Source: Chloroflexota bacterium (GTDB taxonomy: Bacteria; Chloroflexota; Dehalococcoidia; Lucifugimonadales; UBA3495). Taken from it: DNA of 57,429 nucleotides. How positions within the stretch are numbered: the stretch's first letter is position 1; every line of letters begins with the position of its first letter. The position numbers and the translations under genes were made by a program. Below, piece by piece: positions 16,891 through 24,741 of this stretch. The notes beneath the pieces were generated by a model. That model was not told the origin of the DNA. It made no database searches and saw only the letters and a program-made list of their open reading frames with translations. The stretch is from positions 60,252 through 117,680 of the forward strand of contig PAJQ01000001.1 in NCBI GenBank assembly GCA_002710215.1. Direction: 5' to 3'.

Positions 16891-16908
16891 GGAGTGCTAA
16901 AATACTCC
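16891..16908 (+). promoter_or_regulatory. extended -10 with inverted repeat upstream of uvrA
   Basis: TGC TAAAAT (16895-16903) forms an extended -10 without a recognisable -35. It is embedded in the inverted repeat GGAGT-8-ACTCC (16891-16908), 30-45 nt before the uvrA start. uvrA is damage-induced in many bacteria, so an operator here is plausible, but the repeat does not match a LexA box I know. Confidence 0.35.
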
Positions 16909-16936
16909 ATGTTGAATAAGTGATAGGTGTGGTGTG

Positions 16937-19852
16937 ATGCCCCAGGAATTCATCGTTATCAAAGGCGCCCGCGAACACAACCTAAAAAACATCGAGATCT
17001 CCATTCCCCGGGAGAAGCTGGTGGTGATCACCGGCGTGTCCGGGTCCGGCAAGAGTTCCCTGGCCTTCGACACGATATACGCCGAGGGTCAGAGGCGATA
17101 CGTGGAGTCATTATCCGCTTACGCCCGCCAATTCTTGGGACGCATGGATAAGCCGGACGTCGACTACATCGAAGGGCTTTCCCCGGCCATATCCATCGAC
17201 CAGAAGGGAGTGTCCCACAACCCCCGGTCAACCGTGGGCACCGTCACGGAGATCTACGACTATATGAGGCTGCTTTTTGCCCGGCTGGGGACGCCACACT
17301 GCGCCAAATGCGGGCAACCGGTGGAAAAGCAGACGGTGCAGCAGATCGCCGACGCCATCATGTCCTTCCCCGAAGGCAGCCGTATCTTGCTTCTGGCGCC
17401 CAAAGTAAGGCGCAAAAAAGGGGAGCATAAAGACGTATTCGACGCCGCAAGTAAGTCCGGCTTCGTTCGGGTAAGGGTCAATGGTACCGTGCACTTGCTT
17501 GATGAACTGGGCGCCTTGAACCTTAACCGGCAGCAATGGCATTACATCGAGATTGTCGTGGACCGGCTAATCATCCGGGATGACACCGAGGTAAGCCGTG
17601 TGTCCGAATCGGTTGAGGCTGCGTTGCGGGAAGGAGACGGCGTAGTCCTGGCCGCTATAGAAGACGGAGAGGAGTTGGTTTTTTCCGAGCAATTTGCTTG
17701 CGTGGGTTGCGGGACCAGCTTGATGGAGATAGAGCCACGGACGTTCAGCTTCAACAGCCCCCATGGCGCCTGCAGCCAATGCACCGGTCTTGGCTACAAA
17801 CTTGAAGTGGATCCTGACCTGGTCATCTCCAACAAAGGGTTGTCCCTAGCCGAAGGGGCGATAACTCCCTGGTCTAGGGGCGGACCCTCAAGCAGCTGGT
17901 ACGTGAGCCTTCTGGAGTCTATCGCCAGCGCTCACGGGTTTTCTGCTAAAGTCCCGGTCAATGACCTACCCAAAGAAAGCTTGGACTTGGTCCTTTACGG
18001 CAACGGGACCAAGAAGGTCACCATCCGGCACCGGACGCACCGGGGCCGTACCTATAGTTGGGATACCAATTTTGAGGGTGTGATTCCCAACCTGGAAAGG
18101 CGCTATAAGAACACCGAGTCGGACCACACTCGCCAGGAGATCGAGCGGTATATGGCGGCCCGGCCTTGCCGCTCCTGTCTAGGCAACCGGCTACGGCCTG
18201 AAGCCTTGGCAGTGACGGTTTGTGGCCTGGGAATCATGGATGTTTGCGCCAAGAACGTGGGCCATGCCTTGGAATGGGTTCGGGAGATCGACCCTGACGT
18301 GCCCTGGAAAGGTCCCCGCAAGACTCTATCTACCCGGGAAAAAATCATCGGCAATCAGATCCTCAAGGAGATAGAAGGCAGGCTGGAATTTCTGGAAAAT
18401 ATCGGACTTGATTATGTGACCCTGGGCCGTACCGCCAGAACCCTCTCCGGAGGTGAGGCCCAGCGGGTCCGATTGGCGACTCAGATCGGGTCTGGGCTGA
18501 CCGGTGTTCTCTACGTTTGCGACGAGCCTACCGTGGGTCTGCACCCCCATGACGACCATCTCTTGATCGGCACTCTTACGAACTTGCGTGACTTGGGCAA
18601 TACCGTGGTAGTGGTGGAGCACGACGAGGCCATGATGCGGTCAGCCGACTTCATCGCCGACATGGGACCTGGAGCGGGCGAGCACGGCGGCTATGTGGTC
18701 GTTTCCGGAACCATCGATGACATAATGGATTGTCCGGAATCGTTGACCGGTCAATATCTCAGTGGGCGCAAAAAAGTTCCGTTCCCCCAAGAGCGCCGTC
18801 CCGGCAACGGTCTGTTCCTAACGGTCAAGGGAGGCGAGGAGAACAATCTAAAGAAAATCGACGTTGAGCTGCCGCTGGGCCAGTTGGTGTGTGTCACCGG
18901 GGTTTCCGGTTCGGGCAAGAGTACGCTGATCTACGACATTCTGTACAAACGTCTCGCCCAGTTGATCAACCGCGCCCGCGACTTGCCCGGCAAGCATAAG
19001 GAAATCGTTGGGGTGGAAAACGTCGACAAAGTCGTCAACATCGACCAGTCGCCCATCGGCCGAACGCCACGCAGCAACCCGGCCACGTATACCGGGGCGT
19101 TCACGCCGATGCGTGAGCTGTTCGCCAATCTGCCCGAAGCCAAGATACGGGGATATGCGCCGGGCCGGTTTTCCTTCAACGTCAAGGGCGGCCGTTGCGA
19201 AGCCTGCCAGGGCGAAGGTTACAACCAGATAGAGATGCAGTTTTTGCCCGACGTGACCGTGCCCTGCGAGACCTGCCACGGGCGCCGCTATAACCGGGAG
19301 GCCTTGGAAGTTACCCTGCGCGGCCACAGCATCGCCGATGTTCTGGACATGACGGTGGACCAGGCATTGGAGGTTTTTAGCGGCTTCCCTCGGATTCGCC
19401 CCAAGCTAGAAACGCTACGTGACGTGGGCTTGGGGTACATCCGGTTGGGGCAGCCCGCCACCACGCTGTCCGGGGGCGAGGCCCAAAGGGTGAAACTGTC
19501 CACCGAGCTTTCCAAGCGGGCCACCGGCAAGACCCTGTATTTGCTGGATGAACCGACGACCGGGCTGTCTTTCGAAGACTGCGCCGCCCTGCTTCGGGTC
19601 CTCCACCGGTTGGTCGATGGCGGAAACACGGTGATTCTGATCGAGCACAACCTGGACGTTATCAAGAACGCTGATTGGATCATCGATCTGGGACCCGGTG
19701 CGGGAGATCTGGGCGGCCGCTTGATCGCCCAGGGGACGCCGGAGCAGGTAGCCAAAGTCAAGAAATCATTCACCGGCCAGTACCTTCAGCCGATCCTGAA
19801 AAACGGCCGCGTAGCCGTTGGTGAGGCCGTCGGAGCGGCGGTGGGGGATTAA
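16937..19852 (+). CDS. uvrA: UvrA, excinuclease ABC subunit A
   Basis: A 971-residue nucleotide-excision-repair damage sensor. Two ABC ATPase modules are complete: Walker A GVSGSGKSSLAFDTIYAEGQ (from residue 33) and GVSGSGKSTLIYDILY, signatures LSGGEAQRVRLATQIGSG and LSGGEAQRVKLSTELSKR, and Walker B regions VCDEPTVGLHPHD and LLDEPTTGLSFED (the usual His of GLHxxD is Ser in the second). Zinc modules CVGCGTSL...CSQC, CRSCLGN and CEACQGEG...CETCHGRR are present. AGGTG is 7 nt before the ATG at 16937; a GTG at 16934 is an alternative. No uvrB or uvrC is in the window. A toxin-antitoxin-like pair follows 12 nt after. Confidence 0.97.
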   Translation: MPQEFIVIKGAREHNLKNIEISIPREKLVVITGVSGSGKSSLAFDTIYAEGQRRYVESLSAYARQFLGRMDKPDVDYIEGLSPAISIDQKGVSHNPRSTVGTVTEIYDYMRLLFARLGTPHCAKCGQPVEKQTVQQIADAIMSFPEGSRILLLAPKVRRKKGEHKDVFDAASKSGFVRVRVNGTVHLLDELGALNLNRQQWHYIEIVVDRLIIRDDTEVSRVSESVEAALREGDGVVLAAIEDGEELVFSEQFACVGCGTSLMEIEPRTFSFNSPHGACSQCTGLGYKLEVDPDLVISNKGLSLAEGAITPWSRGGPSSSWYVSLLESIASAHGFSAKVPVNDLPKESLDLVLYGNGTKKVTIRHRTHRGRTYSWDTNFEGVIPNLERRYKNTESDHTRQEIERYMAARPCRSCLGNRLRPEALAVTVCGLGIMDVCAKNVGHALEWVREIDPDVPWKGPRKTLSTREKIIGNQILKEIEGRLEFLENIGLDYVTLGRTARTLSGGEAQRVRLATQIGSGLTGVLYVCDEPTVGLHPHDDHLLIGTLTNLRDLGNTVVVVEHDEAMMRSADFIADMGPGAGEHGGYVVVSGTIDDIMDCPESLTGQYLSGRKKVPFPQERRPGNGLFLTVKGGEENNLKKIDVELPLGQLVCVTGVSGSGKSTLIYDILYKRLAQLINRARDLPGKHKEIVGVENVDKVVNIDQSPIGRTPRSNPATYTGAFTPMRELFANLPEAKIRGYAPGRFSFNVKGGRCEACQGEGYNQIEMQFLPDVTVPCETCHGRRYNREALEVTLRGHSIADVLDMTVDQALEVFSGFPRIRPKLETLRDVGLGYIRLGQPATTLSGGEAQRVKLSTELSKRATGKTLYLLDEPTTGLSFEDCAALLRVLHRLVDGGNTVILIEHNLDVIKNADWIIDLGPGAGDLGGRLIAQGTPEQVAKVKKSFTGQYLQPILKNGRVAVGEAVGAAVGD

Positions 19853-19864
19853 GAGGGGCTAAAA

Positions 19865-20365
19865 ATGCTCGGATACGTCAAACATTGCTGGAGCGCATAC
19901 TTGGGCGGGCTGCTGGAATTGCGGTCGCGATACGTTCGGGACGTTGTTCTTGAGGCTCGGCGGCTCCAAAGAGATGAGGATTTAGTGTGGAGAGGCACAA
20001 AAGCCCTGGTTGAGTTGTCCTCGGAACGTGGTACTGACCAATGGATTACGATAAAGGAAATTCGACAACGGTCCGGTATAACCCCGAAACAATCTGCCAC
20101 ATCAGGTCTTTGGCCCTGGCTAGGGAGTGGGGCCGAAGTAATCCGAAAGAAGGAAGGGACGCGGGCTTACTGTATCCATAGCGATTTTCGCCAAGCAATG
20201 GAACTCGTATTCAGACCATCGGCTATTTCACCTACTCGTGAAATCACGGAATTACAAGGCCTCGGAAAAGAAATTTGGGAGGGCATCGATCCGCAAGAGT
20301 ATGTTGAACGGGAACGGCAGAGTTGGAGTGGGTATATGACCTACAAGGCCAAGTCGTTGGCATAG
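19865..20365 (+). CDS. hypothetical protein preceding a PIN toxin, likely its antitoxin
   Basis: A 166-residue protein I do not recognise. Charged residues 20-60 (ELRSRYVRDVVLEARRLQRD) are helical; then TIKEIRQRSGITPKQSATSG could be a helix-turn-helix, and EVIRKKEGTRAYCIHSDF a wing. The end is amphipathic (QEYVERERQSWSGYMTYKA). Its gene overlaps the PIN gene by 43 nt on the same strand, the usual arrangement of an antitoxin upstream of its toxin. The role is inferred from that position and the possible winged-helix. It starts 12 nt after uvrA with GAGGGG before the ATG. Confidence 0.6.
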   Translation: MLGYVKHCWSAYLGGLLELRSRYVRDVVLEARRLQRDEDLVWRGTKALVELSSERGTDQWITIKEIRQRSGITPKQSATSGLWPWLGSGAEVIRKKEGTRAYCIHSDFRQAMELVFRPSAISPTREITELQGLGKEIWEGIDPQEYVERERQSWSGYMTYKAKSLA

Positions 20366-20763
20366 ACTCGTCGCCATTTATCTACTACATTGAGGCACAC
20401 CCCAGCTATCTTGAGATGGTACAACCGTTTTTTGAAGGGGTCAGGCAAGGGAAATTTCGGGCGGTAACGTCGGTTGTTACTCTTTTAGAACTCTTGGTTC
20501 ATCCATATCGAAGAAACAACAGCCAATTGGCTGATGAATATAGAGAAATCCTCTTACACTCCAATAATATTACCTGTATGGGTGTAACCACGGAAATCGC
20601 TGAGCGGGCAGCTATCTTGCATTCCGAGCAACCGATTCACACTCCGGACGCTATCCAGATGGGAACCGCGTTAATCGGACGCGCTACCTATTTCCTCACC
20701 AACGACGCCCGCTTGCCGTCTTTGCCAGGGATGAGAGTCCTGATGCTGGATCAGCTTCGCTAG
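20323..20763 (+). CDS. PIN-domain ribonuclease toxin (VapC-like)
   Basis: A 146-residue PIN protein. The acidic metal site is complete: Asp15 in VVGIDSSPFIYYIEA, Glu56 in TLLELLVHPYR, Asp109 in HTPDAIQMGTAL and Asp128 in FLTNDARLPSLPG. PIN toxins cleave tRNA or rRNA with Mg2+. No ATG is available upstream of the first strand; the TTG at 20323 is the only reasonable start and it lies inside the preceding gene. Local GC content looks lower than in uvrA (runs such as ATTACGATAAAGG), which suggests a later arrival. Confidence 0.8.
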   Translation: MEWVYDLQGQVVGIDSSPFIYYIEAHPSYLEMVQPFFEGVRQGKFRAVTSVVTLLELLVHPYRRNNSQLADEYREILLHSNNITCMGVTTEIAERAAILHSEQPIHTPDAIQMGTALIGRATYFLTNDARLPSLPGMRVLMLDQLR

Positions 20764-20892
20764 GGTCCACCTCGGTAGTTATATACCCTTGCCGATGATC
20801 TTTGCCGGTTCCCCTTTTGTCACCCGCACCCCGTTTTGATAGAATGGCTACCGTAAACGCGTTGCCCCACTGTTATCCAAGCGAGGAGAATC

Positions 20893-21528
20893 ATGCCCTT
20901 TCATTACGATGGCGAACTGAAAATCACCAAGATAAACATGGGTCCCTACAACAACAATGGCTATATCGTCATCTGTCCCGAAACCAACGAGGGTGTCATC
21001 ATCGACACTCCCGCTGAACCGGAAAAGTTGCTCGGCGCCATCGGGGACGTTCAGATAAAAAGCATCCTGATTACTCACAAACATCAAGACCATCTTCTCG
21101 GCTTTGACGAGATCACCGGGGCCGTGCAAGTCCCGGTGGGCATCGGCACCGATGATGCCGATGGCTTGCCCAGGCCGCCCCAACTCGACCTGAAAGACGG
21201 CATGGTGATCAAGTTCGGCAATCAGGAGATGACGGTTCTAGATACCCCCGGTCACACCGAGGGAGCAACCTGCTTCTTGATCGGCAAGCACCTATTCTCC
21301 GGAGACACCCTCTTCCCCGGAGGACCCGGCAAAACCCGCAGCCCCGAGGCGCTGCAGCAGGTCATCGACAGCATAACGAAAAAGCTATTGGTACTACCCG
21401 ACGACACCGCCGTCTATCCGGGCCATGGCGACGATACCACCATCGGCAAGGCCCGTGAGGAGTACCAGGTATTTGCTTCCAAGCCACGAGACCCCGCCTT
21501 GTTTGGTGATGTAGCCTGGTTAGGTTAG
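20893..21528 (+). CDS. metallo-beta-lactamase-fold hydrolase (glyoxalase II-like)
   Basis: A 211-residue MBL-fold protein. Metal motif THKHQDHLLG (His62-x-His64-x-Asp66-His67), then VLDTPGHTEGATCF (His121), LFSGDTLFPGG (Asp138) and VYPGHGDDTT (final His). This is the full two-metal set used by hydroxyacylglutathione hydrolases and relatives; no C-terminal glyoxalase II domain is present, so the substrate is open. GCGAGGAGAATC precedes the ATG. The downstream hairpin at 21558 ends the unit. Cytosolic. Confidence 0.9.
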   Translation: MPFHYDGELKITKINMGPYNNNGYIVICPETNEGVIIDTPAEPEKLLGAIGDVQIKSILITHKHQDHLLGFDEITGAVQVPVGIGTDDADGLPRPPQLDLKDGMVIKFGNQEMTVLDTPGHTEGATCFLIGKHLFSGDTLFPGGPGKTRSPEALQQVIDSITKKLLVLPDDTAVYPGHGDDTTIGKAREEYQVFASKPRDPALFGDVAWLG

Positions 21529-21557
21529 ACGCTGCCCGCCGGACAAATTGTCGCGTC

Positions 21558-21584
21558 CAGGGAGCGGTCCTCGCTCCCTGTTTT
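21558..21584 (+). terminator. intrinsic terminator after the MBL gene
   Basis: Perfect 9-bp stem CAGGGAGCG / CGCTCCCTG with loop GTCCT, followed by TTTTCTT. It starts 29 nt after the MBL stop codon. Confidence 0.85.
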
Positions 21585-21634
21585 CTTAGCCGGTACGGGG
21601 GTTGCGTCCCGGCATCTAAACCCACGAGGTGAAC

Positions 21635-22897
21635 ATGTACCAACGCTCCGTCCTGGATAACCAGCTTCGAGTTTTCACGTCCTCCATGCCTCACACCCGG
21701 TCGGTTTCGATTACTCTGTGCGTCGGCGCCGGCTCTCGCTACGAGACCCCTGAGCTGGCTGGTGTTTCCCATTTTATCGAGCACCTGCCCTTCAAGGGCA
21801 CTAAAAGCTGGCCCACCGCCCAGGCTGTGAGCGAGGCCATCGAGGGCGTGGGCGGAATAATGAACGCCAGCACCGACCGTGAAATGACCGTTTTTTGGTG
21901 CAAGGTGGCCAGGATTCACTTCCGAAAGGCGCTGTCGGTAATGCTGGACATGATCCTCAACCCGATCTTGGACCGGGAAGAGGTGGAGAAGGAGCGGGAG
22001 ATCATCCAGGAAGAGCTGAGGATGACCTACGACCATCCCACATACAAAGTGGATCTGCTGATCGACGAAGCCTTGTGGCCGGACCAGGCCATGGGCCGGG
22101 ATGTGGGCGGGACCCCGGAGACGGTGGAAAAGATTTCCCAGGAAAGCATCCGCGATTACATGACCCAGCAATACAATCCTGCCAACACGGTCCTGGCGAT
22201 CGCCGGAGACGTCACCCATGAAGAAGTCCTGGAGATGGTCGGTGAAGCCACCGTCCAGTGGAAGCCTCGGGAATCACTGAACTGGGAGCCGGTCGTAAAC
22301 GGCCACTATGATCCCGAGGTCCGAATGGAGTGGCGGCGGACCGACCAAACCCACATCTGCCTGGCGCTGCCGGGGCTGTCCTTAAACGACCCGGACCGGT
22401 ACAACCTGACCATCCTCAACGTTATCTTGGGCGACGGGATGAGTAGCAGGCTTTTCCAAAGCCTACGGGAGGTTCAGGGATTGGCGTACGATGTCAGCAG
22501 TTCCAACAGCCACTTCCGGGATTGTGGGGCGCTGACGGTTTACTGCGGCGTGGAACCCAAGAAGAGCCGGCTAGCCGTTCAAGGGATCGTCCACGAGCTA
22601 CAAGGGATGCATCAAGAGGCTCCCGAGCAGGAAATAACCAAGGCCAGGGAGTACACCAAGGGCCGCCTGCTGCTGCGCATGGAGGACACCCGTGCGGTAT
22701 CAGGATGGCTGGCCAGCCAGGAGTTGCTACAAGGCGAAGTCGCGACACCGGAAGAAGTTGTCCAGAGATTAGACGAGGTCAACTCGGAAGATGTCGCCAG
22801 GGTCGCTGAGCGTCTTCTCCAACCGGAACAACTGCGCCTGGCGGTGGTGGGACCCCATCGTAGCGAGGCGCGATTCCTAAAGTTACTTCACTTTTAG
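21635..22897 (+). CDS. M16-family zinc peptidase (processing-protease-like)
   Basis: A 420-residue M16 peptidase of the single-module pitrilysin/MPP type. The inverted zinc motif HxxEH is at residues 46-50 (VSHFIEHLPFKGT); the distal glutamate is in EKEREIIQEELRMTYD; the C-terminal half has GLSLNDPDRYNLTILNVILG and the GMSSRLFQSLRE substrate-loop motif. No signal peptide is seen. GAGGTGAAC fits the ATG at 21635 better than the GTG at 21629. In other bacteria such genes sit near polynucleotide phosphorylase or dut; here that context is absent. Confidence 0.92.
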   Translation: MYQRSVLDNQLRVFTSSMPHTRSVSITLCVGAGSRYETPELAGVSHFIEHLPFKGTKSWPTAQAVSEAIEGVGGIMNASTDREMTVFWCKVARIHFRKALSVMLDMILNPILDREEVEKEREIIQEELRMTYDHPTYKVDLLIDEALWPDQAMGRDVGGTPETVEKISQESIRDYMTQQYNPANTVLAIAGDVTHEEVLEMVGEATVQWKPRESLNWEPVVNGHYDPEVRMEWRRTDQTHICLALPGLSLNDPDRYNLTILNVILGDGMSSRLFQSLREVQGLAYDVSSSNSHFRDCGALTVYCGVEPKKSRLAVQGIVHELQGMHQEAPEQEITKAREYTKGRLLLRMEDTRAVSGWLASQELLQGEVATPEEVVQRLDEVNSEDVARVAERLLQPEQLRLAVVGPHRSEARFLKLLHF

Positions 22898-22913
22898 GTC
22901 GCTATCATAGAGG

Positions 22914-22980
22914 GTGGTTCGACAGGCTCACCACGAACGGGGGAGTTGTTTATTACCGTTCGTCCTGAGCTTGTCGAAGG
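22914..22980. repeat. dispersed hairpin repeat, copy 2
   Basis: Arms TTCGACAGGCTCACCACGAA (around 22918-22937) and CCGTTCGTCCTGAGCTTGTC (from 22956) are imperfect inverted repeats around a 15-nt loop. The element matches 5575-5640 at nearly all arm positions. It sits in the 190-nt spacer before the 23088 gene. Confidence 0.75.
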
Positions 22981-23087
22981 ATGGCCCCTTTTGGTTATAC
23001 GGTTTTGAGATAGTTGCCAAGTCCGGTCCTGTACGAAACGTTTCCCAACAGACAAGCCTAGTTTGAATCTCTTGCCATGGAGGATGA

Positions 23088-24164
23088 ATGGACCCAACCA
23101 AGTCAATTCACGTCGACAGCCTGGAAGAAGCCCATGAAGAGATGTACCGGTTGGGTTGGACCGACGGCCTTCCGGTCATCCCCCCGACAGCCAAGCTTGT
23201 TAGCGCTGCGTTGGACTTCCTGGGACGTGATCCTCAAGAAGTGATTGGCGAAGTACCGCCGAAAAACCGAATAGCCACTGTGGAGAAAGTGGTGGTGAAC
23301 TCGGTGATGGCCGGGTGCTTGCCCGAGTACATCCCGGTGGTCATTGCCTCCATAGAGGCGATGCTGCATAACGAGTTCAACCTAAACGGCATTCAGGCCA
23401 CCACCAATTGCATCAGCCCATTGGCCATCGTCAGCGGCCCGGTTGTCGAGCAGTTGGGATTTAACGCCGGTGACAACGTGTTCGGGGGCGGCTCTCGGGC
23501 CAACGCCGCCGTCGGCCGCGCCATCCGTCTCGTGCTGTGGAACATCGGGGGTGGATACGCCGGAGAGATCGACCGGGCCACCTTCGGACATCCTGGTAAA
23601 TATACTTTTTGCGTTGCCGAGAACAGCCAGGACAGCCCGTGGGGGCCGCTGCACCAAGACCAGGGTCTCCCGGCCGAATCATCAGCGGTAACTGTTTTCG
23701 CCTGCGAATCCCCGCATCACATCGCTACCGGCTCCGGCTACGTTCTTACCGGCGGCGATATCCTGGCGGTGATCGCCGACAGCATCGCCACCGCCGGCAG
23801 CGCGGCCATGAACGGCGGCGGCCAAGTTCTGCTGCTTATGGGGCCGATGACCGCCCAGAAGCTGGCGGCCGATGGCTATGATAAGCAACAGGTCCGGGAA
23901 GAGCTGCACCAACTGGCCCGCAAGCCGGTCCGGTTGATGAAGTCCAACAAATTCTTGAACCCGGAGCACCCGTTCCACTGGGCCAACTTTATAGACCCGG
24001 AAGACGACGATGCAATGATTCCAGCGTTACGGACGCCGGAAGACCTGTTGATCATGGTGGCTGGGGGTTGGGGTTCAGGGTCGGGGTTTAACGCCGTGTG
24101 TCACGGCTGGATGCAAGCCGGAGGACTGGCCCAAACCCGGCCGATCGAATTGATCCCATCATAA
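23088..24164 (+). CDS. conserved protein of unknown function, partner of the UGSC selenoprotein candidate
   Basis: A 358-residue soluble protein I cannot assign to an enzyme family. It opens with HVDSLEEAHEEMYRLGWTDG and then LPVIPPT, followed by ATVEKVVVNSVMAGCLPEY, a glycine-rich middle (NVFGGGSRANAAVGRAIRLV, NIGGGYAGEIDRATFGHPGK), FCVAENSQDSPW and ending GGWGSGSGFNAVCHGWMQ. I recall this DGLPV-PPT type as a conserved bacterial family of unknown function often beside UGSC proteins, but that is memory, not a search. Cysteines at several points could be redox active. ATGGAGGATGA provides a strong ribosome site. The next gene begins 26 nt downstream on the same strand, so the two are probably cotranscribed. 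Confidence 0.8.
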   Translation: MDPTKSIHVDSLEEAHEEMYRLGWTDGLPVIPPTAKLVSAALDFLGRDPQEVIGEVPPKNRIATVEKVVVNSVMAGCLPEYIPVVIASIEAMLHNEFNLNGIQATTNCISPLAIVSGPVVEQLGFNAGDNVFGGGSRANAAVGRAIRLVLWNIGGGYAGEIDRATFGHPGKYTFCVAENSQDSPWGPLHQDQGLPAESSAVTVFACESPHHIATGSGYVLTGGDILAVIADSIATAGSAAMNGGGQVLLLMGPMTAQKLAADGYDKQQVREELHQLARKPVRLMKSNKFLNPEHPFHWANFIDPEDDDAMIPALRTPEDLLIMVAGGWGSGSGFNAVCHGWMQAGGLAQTRPIELIPS

Positions 24165-24190
24165 TCTCATTGTTCGAAAAGGAGTGAACG

Positions 24191-24721
24191 ATGCCACAAA
24201 TCGAGCTCTTTAGCCCCATCGGGGAAGAAGCCCCCCACGCCAAGGGGATCGCTCCCTTTCCCGAGCTTGGGAGAAGCAAGATAGCCTTCTTGTTCAACGG
24301 TCACGTGTCGGTGATTCCTTTCTGGAGGAACCTGGAGGAGGAGATTAAAACCCGATGCGAGCCGTTCGATACGGTCACCGTCATCAAGCCCAACACCTTC
24401 TCTCCAGCTGGCGCGTCCACGATCCAGGAGCTGTCGGATGTGGACCTGGCCTTGGTTGGGGTATGCGCTTGAGGCTCCTGTACTTCCGGCTCCGTGCGAG
24501 ACGGTATTAACCTAGAGAACAGAGGTGTCCCGGCCGTAGTCATTTCCCACGATGTCTTCGGAAAAGCGGCCCAGGCACAGTCCAACGCCCTGGGTCTCCC
24601 AGAGTTGCGGGTCATAATCTACAACCAGCCCAAGGGTAAACCCGACGAAGTGGAGGGAGCTCAGGCGGCCAAGCAGGTCGTGGACCAACTATTACAGATG
24701 GTGCGAGATTCCGACGTATAA
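24191..24721 (+). CDS. UGSC-family selenoprotein candidate with in-frame TGA (Sec94)
   Basis: The frame from ATG 24191 meets a TGA at 24470-24472 and then continues without interruption to TAA 24719, giving 176 residues if TGA is selenocysteine. Around it the protein reads LVGVCAUGSCTSGSVRDG, which contains the diagnostic UGSC motif that names the 'UGSC family (seleno)protein'. The parts before (KIAFLFNGHVSVIPFWRNLE) and after (LENRGVPAVVISHDVFGKAA) are both protein-like and match one alpha/beta domain, so this is not decay. Cys92, U94 and Cys97 would form a redox site. AAAAGGAGTGAACG precedes the ATG. It could otherwise be a nonsense mutant of a Cys form, but TGA at exactly the U of UGSC argues against that. 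Confidence 0.85.
24492..24504 (+). promoter_or_regulatory. candidate bacterial SECIS hairpin
   Basis: CCGT-GCGAG-ACGG forms a 4-bp stem with a 5-nt loop beginning with G, 20-24 nt downstream of the TGA. Bacterial SECIS elements need a short stem with G in the first two loop positions about 16-37 nt from the UGA, so the position and loop fit. The stem extends only through weak GU pairs past a 2x2 mismatch, so this is a candidate. Confidence 0.45.
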
Positions 24722-24741
24722 AAGCCGCGCCGAACGGTTCC

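Noticed and set aside
22894-23106. Reverse-strand frame containing STSSGRTV and VRGEPVEP
   Set aside because: This is only the translation of the hairpin repeat at 22914-22980; the same peptides arise wherever the repeat occurs.
24191-24721. Reading the UGSC gene as a pseudogene or two separate genes
   Set aside because: The stop is a single TGA at the exact U of a known motif, with conserved-looking sequence on both sides; a nonsense mutation is not excluded but is less likely.
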